Assembly (NCBI GenBank): GCA_003991915.1
Contig: RQTK01000237.1
Coordinates: forward strand, 270,956 to 334,955
DNA from: Elysia chlorotica
Lineage: Eukaryota > Mollusca > Gastropoda > Plakobranchidae
Direction of reading: 5' to 3'
Length of the DNA: 64,000 nucleotides
The notes beneath the pieces are model-generated. The model did no database searches and was not told where the DNA came from. It saw only the letters and a list, made by a program, of their open reading frames with translations. The translations under genes were made by a program, and so were the position numbers. Positions 26,801 through 38,800 of the stretch are shown here, piece after piece. Each line of letters starts with the position of its first letter. Position 1 is the stretch's first letter.

Positions 26801-29800
26801 TTTTATATGGAAAAAAATAAATACACAAGACATGATTATAATTGTACATGTGAAATCCGACAAAAACATCAATGAAACTTTAGTTTTGTATTTATAATTC
26901 TGTATATGTTGCAACTTTTATATTTGAATTAAATCTGTTTTTAACAATTTGAAGTAGCATACTAACCATACAGATCAAAGAAGGATTTAAAAGTAATTTG
27001 TCTTTTTAAAAATTTTTCTTATAACTTTTTGGAGACCACATCTTTGGCTGCTGTAGTGTAGCCATTAAACATAATGTATGCAATATTGCTAACAATGAAA
27101 TCACCTACAAGTCCAAACCATCGTACCTAATATTTGTTCCAGGGGAAAATCTTGTTGGCTTGGAAGTCAAAGTCATCCCTGAGTTCGTCGCTGGATCGTC
27201 TTGTGAGGCTGCACAAGCTGGCAGCCCAGGTGTGGACCAATAGGGAAGGAGGTGTTGACCATGATCGGGAGGCAGAGGGTCTCTATGTGAGCCTTGTCCA
27301 GTCACTGGTCAATCTGATGCTGGACCATGGCAGGTTGGTCCTCCCTTGGTATTTGAAATGTATACATTTGTGTGAACAATTTGTAATAATGATTGAGGAG
27401 TTTGAAAGGGCATTATAAACAGCGCTATGAAGCACAGCTCTTGATTGGTGGATCTTAGAGCCTACGGTTTTTAGTATCAAAGAAGGGGAAGCTGCTAGTG
27501 AAGTGGTCATTCTCCAGTGGTTTCCATTAAAAAAAAACAACAAAAACAAGACTTTATATAAGTTTTAACTTTTATGTTACAAAAATGAAAAAAAAAATTT
27601 GTTTGACATTATAGGGTTATCAAATAAATCAATAAAATCTACTTTCAATTGCTGTTTTTTAAATTTTTTTATTTTAAGTTAATAGAATGAAGTAGGACTG
27701 AGTGAAAGGTATGATATAGTTATAGTCATTTACAACATAAGATTAGGGTGCAAATGTCTTGTTTTTTTGTTAGTTATACATATTTTTATAGTGTTCTGTT
27801 AAATTGTAAGTTTTATTTCACATATACCATTACGTTTATGACTTTGGGTTGTGCTTCAAATATTCTGAACAATTTTAAAAATGAAACAAGTGTTTTTTTG
27901 TTGTTTTTTTTTTTTCGCTTTTTTGAATATGTTTTCAAGAAGATCATGCAGAACAACCATCTTCATTTTAGTTTTCTGGATTATGTTTAATCAAACCATA
28001 CGATTCGCTTCAGAACACTGATCCTTTGTGATCATTGTGTTTTTTTTTTTTTGTGGAATTAGGCCTGAGAAAGCCGTTGACGTGTGCAGGGAACTGATGA
28101 CCAAAGAAACCTCGGTTGACTTGTGGTTAACATTGGCTCAAACTCACAATTATCTTCATGAGATGAAGAAAGTGAAGCAGGTTGGTTAGACACTCAGACA
28201 TTCTCCATGCTTTTGTTTATCAGGAATTTTAATCTAAATTGTATATCTAAGGGAACCCAAGATTTTGTTGGTTTTTTTTTTAGATTAAAATACTTGCTAG
28301 GGGAATTATCTTTTTTTTAAATGTCCTTCTTTGAAATTATTTGCAATCCTCTCATATCCATGTTTACTAATACTATGTAAAGATTGGGGCTGAGGCCAAA
28401 TATTGGGCATGGAAAAAATATAAACCTAATTAAACCTGCGATAATAAGCAACTGAAAACAAACTGTAATTTTTTTTTTTTAATGTCTGAATTACTAAGTT
28501 TCTGGTGGAAGATAAAAGTTTTTTTTAAGGTTATGTGAATTTGTTAAAAAAAGAAAAAGATTAAAGAATATTCATCATGATGGGCTGAAACTTTAAGCCT
28601 GATGAAATAACTCTTATGATGAGTATATATTTTTATGACAATTTTACAAGATTCAATTGAGCAAAAATCTTGAAGTAAAGTTTTTGCAAATGCTTACCAA
28701 AATGGTTTGTGCTCTCAACTTTACAAGATTTCCTCTGATATTTTGTTTTCTTCTTTATAGGTTTTTGAAGAGGCTTTATCATCAAACAGTTCGAGTGCCA
28801 AACTACATTTCTATCACAACATGCACCTTTTTTTAAATGTAAGTTATGGTCTGAATTTTCCATTTAAAAAGCTGTAGTGAGACATTCATTTTAAACAACT
28901 TTATAAATACTATGTTATGCATACTCCATAGTTGCATATTTGTATGTTTAATCATAATGCTCTAATTTTTTTTCTTATTGGGTTTTGTTTTTCTTTTGTC
29001 ATCTTTACTCCCTCTCCCTCCTATTTGCCATCTTACCTCTCTTCCTACTTCCTCTTGGCTACTGTTATCTCTCTTCCCCTTGTTTTTTTTTATTTTTATT
29101 TTTTTAGTTTAGCCTGATGCATAAAGCTAAAAAGTCAAAAGCTTAAATACCACATCCTTTTTTGTAACATAAAGTTGCACTGTACCCTTTTTAAATTTTG
29201 TACAAACTGCTCCCAATGGTTCACAATCAAGTTAGTTTTCATTTTATGTCATCATGAGTTGAATGAAGGCGCCACTTGCGCACTACCACCGAAACAAGTT
29301 AAGACAATTAAGAAAGATATATGTAAAATCTTCAAACGCAACAAGCTAAACATAACTATAGAAGCAAATAAAAAAATCATGGACTTCTGCGACATGACCC
29401 TCGAGCTAATTAGTTATATCTACAAACCCTTTAAGAAACCCAATAAACTATATAAGCAAGCACGGCAACCATTTCCAGCCATAAAGAAGAACCTACCCAA
29501 GAGCATAAACTATCGGATAAATATTAACTCAAAGAATGAGGAGGTATTCAAACATGCCAGCAGAGCATACAACAATGTGCTAAAAAGAAGCGGTTTCGGT
29601 GCTGATCAAAAGTAAAAAAATACGAACTAGTAACAAAGCAACAAAGAACGAGGAAAATAACTCAACCAAGATCGCAAGGGACTTGATAAACCTGATAGAA
29701 AGGCACTTCCCCAGATCCAACAAACTACATAAAATTATTAACAAAAATACAATAAAAGTCAGCTACAGTTGCCTCCCTAATATAAAACAAACAATAATGA

Positions 29801-32800
29801 ACCACAACAAGAACCTACTACTAGAAGAGTTTAATGCTAAGAAAAAAGCCGACCATGAACCAAAACTCTGCAACTGCAGCATCAAAGGAGCTGCCCCCTG
29901 ATTGGCAACTGTCTAGCAAAATGTGTTGTGTATAAAGAAACAAAAACAAGCAAGAAAGAAACATATATAGGGCTGAGTTTAAAACAAGGTACAATCTCCA
30001 CAAGTCATCATTCTAACTACACCACAAGATGCACGACACGAAATTAAGCGAGCATATTTGGACACTGAAAAACAACAACACAGACCATCGATTACGTTGG
30101 GAAATTGTAAGACAAATGTAGCCGTACACTCCAGCCAAAAAAAATGTGTCACTTGTGCCTAGAGGGAAAGTACCAGATAATCATGAAGAGACCAACCCTA
30201 GACCAAAGAAAGGAGATCTTTTCTCTCTGCGGCCACAAAAAACGTTTCCTGCTGTCAAACACAAAGAACAAGTCTCGTAACAAGAGCAGCAGCTCAAAAC
30301 TCTAAGTCGTGACAGGTAATTAATTTTTTTTTTATTATGTATATGTATATATATAAAAAAATATTATACAATTTTGTATCTCAAGTTTTAATGTTTTATT
30401 GTTTGTGTGACTGTGTTTTAATTTTTTGTCTTAGGGTGAGGAGGAGAAAGCATTGAGCAACCTGGAACAGTTTGCCATCTCTCATTTTGATGTTGCTAGT
30501 GGGAATTTGCATGAGTGTGATCCCAACGCTCTCTACTGGTAAATCTTGATCTTGTTGCAAATCCTGATTATTTATTTAACATTATTAGTTGTATCTAAGA
30601 TAAATGCCAACTCTATTTATATTAGTTTTAACTATATCCAAAGCAATTTATGTTTTTTGTGTAATATTTTTATTCGCAAAACCTGGTTCCCAAAAATTGA
30701 TCTATATTTTCTTCAATTGAATCAGTCTTCCGTTAACGGCCCCTATAATTATGCTCTAAGATTATCTTGCTCAGTATCTTTTTGATTTGTCTTCTCTCCA
30801 TAACTGCCAAATTCTTTGAACTTCAGATTTTCAGTATTTTCACCTGATTGCTTCCATAATACCTTCCCCTCCATTTCTTTTTATCTCAGTATTTCTATGT
30901 CCACTCCATCTCTATCTTCTTCCTTTATCTCTTTCATAGAAACCCTTCCCCTTCAACATACTACATGTTTTTTTGTTTTTGTTTTCTCTACTGCTATTAT
31001 TTCAGTCGCCTCTTGAAACAGCCAGAGGGGTTCTCTCTGAAGATAGCTCACCTCAAGCAGAAAACCAATTTACATCTCCACAAAGACATCCACATGTGGC
31101 TCTGTTTCTGGTATAGTAACCCTTTACAGTATTCGGGGAGCGCGGTTACCCGGGGGTAGAACATCGGCTTCCGACGCAAAAGGTCCGTGGTTGCTACCTA
31201 CTGGTTGGGTCAGTGTCAGTTTAATGTGACTGGCTGAGACAGGAGTCATGGTATTCCCGCCCTGTCTTGTGTGTGGCAGCACATACAATTGTCAGACGTC
31301 AGTCTTGGAGTCCGTCCACAATATAGCCTATATAGTGCTGATGTTGGACATTAAACCAACTCAACTACAACTTTACAGTATTCAAATTTAGTATTCAAAT
31401 TTTAAACTGCTGAAAGCTTTTGGGATATTTTTTTTGTATACACCTGTGTATCTTTAAATTTTTATCCAGTGCATTAATTAAACCAAAGAAATGTGTTACT
31501 TTTCAATGTTCTATTCCACTTTTTAAATAATCAAAATAGTCATTTAAGTAGTATATGCAGTTTCAAAAGAGGAGACTATAATATTTCAAAAAATATTTCC
31601 CACTGTAAGTGCTTTGGCACCCTGATATACAATTAGGGTTCAATGGGTGCTATCCCTTTATCTGATCTCACAAAAAATAAATTGATGATTTACTCTGGCA
31701 TGAAAATCTTTATGGCAAATCTCATTGGCCAGTTTAGTACGATCCAATTATCCTAGATAGTGGGGACTGTGAAAGCATGTCAATTTGTCATATGTATTCA
31801 GCTCTTGTCCTGCTATATACCTGATAAATATGATAAATTTCATTAAATTATTTTCATATTTTAATATCATGTGTACATTTTGTAAAAAAAAAAAGAAAAA
31901 TTTTTCCGTTGATAATTTGCGACTCAAGAATTACAAAGCTCTATCACCATATCCATAAAGAAGGTAAATAGAATTTGGTATTCTCTGATCCTGATTGTAT
32001 AAGAATTGAAGTATTCTGGAATTGCCATTTCAGCTTGCTCCTGGAGCTGGAGGGAGAGATGCATGAGACAGTGGAGATGTTTGAGAGGGCATTGGTGCAT
32101 GTACTTTGCCCCTCTGACCTGGTCACTCTGTGGCAAAGGTTGGTCCTGATCATTGCTGGTTCTACAACTGATCCTTATAGTTTAGACAAAAATATATGTT
32201 GTATAGCAACACACACACACACTCACATTTATCTCTTTCAGTCCTCGAAGTGAACCGGGAAGTCGGTAAAAACCCAGGAACTTAGAAAGACGTGGAAAAA
32301 AACAGGAAAAAGCCAGGAAAACTGTTTTCCAAATCCACTTTTAGCCCTGCTTTTTGATTTTACATGGTTTAAATTGAAAGACCTCTAAATTTTTTTATTT
32401 TAATTTCTAAAAAAGTTGTTAAGAGGCTCTCAGAATAATTATCAAGACTGTTGTTAGGCATTATTAAGTATAGTTAAGTAGCTGACTATCCTAATGTAAT
32501 CTGACTTGCTAGTATTTATACAATATGTGCTCTTCCTACCTCCCCTATCAGCTACTTGCAGTACTTGGTGAGATCAGGCACACCAGTGAGAGAGTTGCGG
32601 GAGATGGTGACTCGCTCTCTCAGCTCAGTCCCCACAAAGTTTAACACGTCCCATGCCTCAGCCCTCAATGACGGCAGCCTCTCCCCTGGCCTCAGCCCTG
32701 TGCTTGATGTCGGGTCTGGATTGTCAGCGGGGCAAGGGGGAGTGGTGTGTTGGACTGACTACCGCTACTGTAACCAACTGCTGGAGGCCTGGCTGGAGGA

Positions 32801-35800
32801 GCTCCCTGCCAAAGATCGACTGGATATTCTAGAGATGTGTCTGGTGCTACAACCTTCAAATGTCCAGCTGCTGCTCAGGTCTGTGCAATCATATTCTTTT
32901 TTTAGGAGATAGTAAATCTCTCTCGTAGTTTAATGTCTAAATCTCTCTCGTAGTTTAATGTCTTGTACATCTTGAGAAAAGTGTTACATGTTGACGTTTC
33001 CCCAGATCAGAGTACAAGGAACTTTGTTGGTCACATTATACTGACACGGCCCCAACCAGTAGGAATAAATTTGGCTGCCAGAGCTGGGCTGGAACCACGC
33101 ACAATCTGCTTTACAAGTGGTTGCTCTATCCCCAAGGCTACCTCATCCTATTCTTTAGTGGAGCGTCTATAAAGCAAAAATATCACTATGCGTATTATGT
33201 TACTTAAAGTTAACATTTTTTCAACACTGATAATAATATAATTAAACTCTCACAAAAAAAAAGCAGATGGAAAAAGTTGAATTTCAGCATGAATCAGAAG
33301 CAATAAATTCATGTAACTGATCGTTAACTCTTGGTAAAAAGCGTGGCATGACCATTTTTCTTTTTTGGTGTCCATGCATTTTTCTAGGTGCAAAATATGT
33401 ATGTAAGAATTTTGTTATGGAGTTTTAACACATAGTGAAATAACATCAGGAACAGTACTCGACTGATTACAAAGTTCTAAAAGTTGTAAAACTGTATTGA
33501 GATTTAATATTGGTGTGAGATTTGCAAGTACACTGCATTACACTTAATTGGACATACTTAAAAAGTCAGGAATAAGCTCTTTTAATTGCCTCTTGCATAT
33601 TTTTTCTAAATTCGACAACTAAGGGCTTCATTTCTTTTATTTTGACATGTGATTTTTAATATTAATTTTTTTATTTTTTTTTTACCAAAAAAAAAAAAAA
33701 GAACAGGTGATTGTGTCTGTATTAGACTGATATAACCTTGCAAACATTAATACAATTTGTACAGACTAGATTAGCCAATAGTGCACAAAGGACACCACTG
33801 TGTAGATTCTTATCTACACTCACAGCCAAGCTACTCTAGCTTTGGCACTCACCCAAAAATACTATATCTTTTAATTTGACTTCCCCTTAATTTGACATCA
33901 AAGTTCTGGTCTCTGTAATGTCAAATTGTCAGGTATGCATTGTATAATACTAAAAGCGTTGTTTCAGTTTTGCACAATACTTGTTGAAAAGAAATGATAT
34001 TGAAAAAACCTAGGGTTAAAGTATGCATGACAGAAAAAATGTATCATTGTCTCATGTTGGTCTTCAATGTTAAGGTGTAAAAATCTTTAATTAGATCTTA
34101 TTGTGATGTGTTTTCAAATTGAATAGTGCTTCATTACTGCTAAATGCTTTAGAGATTTGAATATGTTATGTTTTTCCTCTTTGAAGTTTAGCTGCACAAG
34201 AATAATAGTCCATTAACCTTAGATTAAGATTTAGGACTATTCTACCCCTTAAGGTATTTTGAAATTCTTAATTCCTTCATGATCCCAAAATCTCATCTTC
34301 GGTGATTCTACTTTCTTTATATTTAAACTTTTTACAAACTTTGTTATAGAACTCTTGATCTGTGCCTTGAGGCTAATGAGACAAGACGAGCATTTAGCTG
34401 GTGTCGACTTACTAGTGCCCAGTTGGATCGACCAGCCAGTGCAGCGTTCTGGAAAACGTGAGTACAGTCACTGTTTAGCGTTTTCACAAGATTTATATAA
34501 TCAGTCTCCTCCTCTCTCATCATTGAAAAATAAAATTCTATTACCCACTATTTCTTGCGCTATGTGTCGGATTTAAAACTGAATTCGACCATTTCTACTT
34601 TTATTTTCTAAATTTAATTAATTTTATAAAGTCCATAGTGTGTGCAGTTACGTTTCTAAATCATAGATCATAAGATAGTCCTCGTTACAGCCGAGGTTTC
34701 GTTGAGTCCGATGTTGTAAATGCTAGGGCCATTGAAGTTTTTTACTTTTCCTTTTTCGTCAATTTTTTAACCTGCTTTATGGAATTGAATGGAAATCTTT
34801 GGCTATCTTCTGGTTTTATCAAAGTTAAATACGTTTGAAAAAATTTCTCTTTTGCATAGGACTATTTCAATATTATTTGTGTAATCACTCTTTATTCTGG
34901 GATCTTCTCTCCACTCAGGGCTGTGGCTATTGCTCAATTGGAAGGCAGTCAAAGAGAGGTTTGTCTTGCCTTGTCTTACTATGCTTCACTGCACACTTTT
35001 TAATTAATAACATGACCATAGTTTGAATTAAATTCCGCACTTCAGTGATTCATTAAAAACAAAGACCGTTGTTTATTACATGGACTTTTTATATGATTTG
35101 AAGAATATTGAGAGCCCAAAATTTTCCATATACACTCAAATTTCATTTCTTTATCCAATATTGTTTCATATGTTAATTGGTATTTAAGAGGGGTTTGTTA
35201 TACAGGAATGTTATTAGAAATATTATTTTTTGAGAGATTTTGATCAGATGTGGAAGAAAATGTTCACATGATTTTTTTAAACACAGCAATTGTGGCCCTT
35301 TAGTTTGCTCTCAGGGCTAGCCTGTGGAATGTGCCTGTGCAAAGAAGCAGCCACCCATAATTTCTGTTTTTCTTGTATTTTTTTCAACCCATTAATTCCA
35401 GTTTTACTGAGATAAAATGCATGATTCTTGGATTGATTTTAAGTCCTAAACTTTAGGGATAAATGTATTGTTGTGATAACAGGTGTGGATAGCAAATTTT
35501 ATATTGCTTTAACTTAAGTAATGTAATTATAAACCGATCAATATTTTCTTTAGAAGAATATGTCCCCACTTCAAGCAGATAAATATAAATCTATTGTCAA
35601 AGTTTGAAATTGGGTCAGTCTATATGTGATTTTATATGATAAAAAAATGTCCTTCTTTTTAAACTTACTCAGGCTACATGAATTCCTTGACGTTGAACTG
35701 TAATAGAAAAAGGCAAATGACAATCAAACAAACTTAATATTGCAACTACGCACTAGTACAAAACGAAAATTAATTTAGAATCTGAACACTTTAACAAATT

Positions 35801-38800
35801 GCACCAACTTTTCAGAATCTGTGGTGAAAGATCTTTAACAGTCAAACGAAGAGAAGCATTTTTCAAGTGAAATTCTTATAACATTTGGTGTTGAGATTTC
35901 AGGAGATCAAATCAATAAACATTCCTCCACGATTTGCTATCACTGTGTGAACAAGTTTAAAGCTGTGAAAATCCTCAAGTATGAAGGAACAGTTTTCAGA
36001 GCAAGACAACTGGTGAAGGATATAGGCCATATCTGAAATAGTTTCGATTGCTCCATACATTTACATCTTGAAATCACATCTCTTGGTGTAAAAGGAAGAA
36101 AAAATGGATCGTGTAAAAGGCCTACTGTACAAACAGGCGAAATGTAAACCATTAATGACTCTTTGTCCTTTACATTGGCTTTAGAAAATACTAGTTTCTC
36201 ATATCGAAGCCGCCTGTGAACCAATAAAAGAAGTAGTGATTCATACGTTGCACCACTAGACCCATTAAACCCAACTGATACAACAGCATTGACAGATAAA
36301 CTACAGGACATTATTTTGTTTTCTCATAATACTGAAAGTGAGCACAACTTAGAAAACATTAGCGAACTTGTTCAATCACAGGCCCTCCATCTCTGGGTGG
36401 ATGACAAAGAGCTGCCAGACCCTCTGTGGCTACATCAACACCATCCGAACCCACTAAAACCACAAAAGACGAGTCTCACATCACCAGCCTTTAAACAAGA
36501 CAGATACCATAACTGTTTTCATCTTCCTTTAATTCTCGTAGAACTAGAGCTGTTTTCATCCTCCTTTAATTCTCGTTGTACCAGAGCAAAGTGCTCCACC
36601 CTATCTGCACATTCTTTTAGGTATAGTTTTAAAGCACCATAGAACGTTAGAAGAAAGTGCACACAATATGGACATGAAGATAGCATTTGAGTTAAGCACA
36701 GATTTCACAGATAAAGCAGAATCCCTTTATTTTTTTGGCAAGAACTGGCAGGCGGCTCAGACTTTAAAGGAGGAAATAGAGCATCAGAGTTGTTTTCTCC
36801 TCTCCAGAACTGAGGCAGAAAGAAAGAGCAGGGAAAGGGATCTACTATCTGCCGAAAAAGATTTAAACAGCCATGGTTGTGGGCTTCTAAGTGTCCGGAC
36901 AGGTCCCATCGCCTTAGGCTTAGATAGGATTTTAGATAACTACATCACATTAGATCCTTTATTGGAAACTCCTGTCACTCTGACTGCGGATGAGGAAAGA
37001 AGAATAGATGCTTTAGAGATGTGGATTTATATAAAGAAGAACAACAAGAGCCTTTTGGAAAGAAAAGAAAACAAATCTTGAAATACTAGAGCTGGTAAAT
37101 ATAAGCAAAAACAGTGAAAGAGAGAAAAATTAAATAATACGGACATGTAAGAAGCCACAGTTCATTGTGGAAGAAGATCGTAGAGGGTATGGTGTAAGGC
37201 ACGAGAGGTAGAGGAAGGAGACGGATAAGTTGGGTCAAGAATGTGGAGGACTCGATTGGAGTGAAAATCAAGTGCTGGGAGATTGCGCTTGAACGAGAAA
37301 GATTGGAGACCTCTGGAAAGAAAAGGAACTCTGACTGCCTGACTGACTGTCATAGATACATTACAGCTGAAGTCTACAAACAACTCACATCATACATTGG
37401 TAAAAGTCAAAGGAATGCACATGGAAACAACACATTTTGGACATGGCATTTGCCCTAAGTGCAAAATATAATGAACTTATTGATGCCTTCAAGCAGGTTC
37501 ACTGAGCAACTTCACACTCAAAGACCATAGCACCAGAATCTATACCACACATTCAAACATTTATCACCCTAGTTCATGACAATAGTTAGAAAACACTTTA
37601 GGGTAAAAATTATACCCAAACAGCATATTTTTAGAATCACTCTGTATTAATATGGCTTCGGTTTGGCTTTTCACGGCGAGCAGGAGGGAGAGCTAATTAA
37701 AGCATCTGTAACCAAATTAGAGAGGAGAGGGGCAGCAGTTCGCACAATTAAAAATAATTCTACAACCTTAACACCTTCAAACATCTTCTACTTTTAAGTC
37801 ATGTCCCGTCCATAAAAGAGCGTAAGACCAAACAAAGGAATACAGTTATTCATAGATACAAGGAAAATTGACAGACTTGGAACACATATATTATCGGTAT
37901 ACCGTCTATCTTTCTGACTTGGCATATTTAGTTTATGTAAAATTCACTTGGCTTACTGACACAGAAATAATTCAAAGCAGTTATCTGAGAGACCAATCTC
38001 TATTCATTGCCGTGCTGTCGCAGCAAGCTTATCCAGCCCTGAACGGATTATATTACCTGGATTATGTATGCCCATTGTTTGAAAATGAATGGCTAACTTC
38101 TATTGTCCCAAGGTGAGACTAGTATTCAAAACTAACTTAACAAGTCGCACTAATTTTTATCACAATGTCAAATTAACCCTAATCGTATATCATGTTTTCC
38201 CACTTGATTCGTATGTCAGTGGTATATTTCAACCCCATGTGAGGTACATAGGGAAAAAAAATTATATACCTATCCGTACATTGGGGGGTATATTTCGACC
38301 CCATGTTGGGTAGATAGGAAAAACCAATATATGCGCATCTCTGTGTCGGAGGTGTCGACCCCGTTTACTTCAGACCTTGATAATGATTTAATTACAACCG
38401 AATTCATGAACCTAACTTTCGTGATCTTGGTTTCCAGTTTGTTCTTGCTTTCACAAGGAAGTGAAAGAAAATTTCTAATGGTAATAAAATAGGTTTAAGA
38501 ATAATCAGTATTTTTATTTCTTTGAAGATTAGGGGTCGAAAACGACACCCCCCCCCTCTGGTAGTCAAAAACATACAGGTTTAGAAAACGACTGATGGAA
38601 AACATGGTATTTAGCCTTTTGCTGCCAGTCAGCAGAATCATGTGGATAAATGAATGACTGAGGAATACACGAAGTTTCAAAAATAAATTCCCACTACAAT
38701 TCTTGTTATAAGGAGATTAACTGACCCCTGGGGTAGAAAATTACCCCCGACGTACCATTAGTGTTAAGGTGCTCATTCTATTGGGCTATATCTCCCATAT

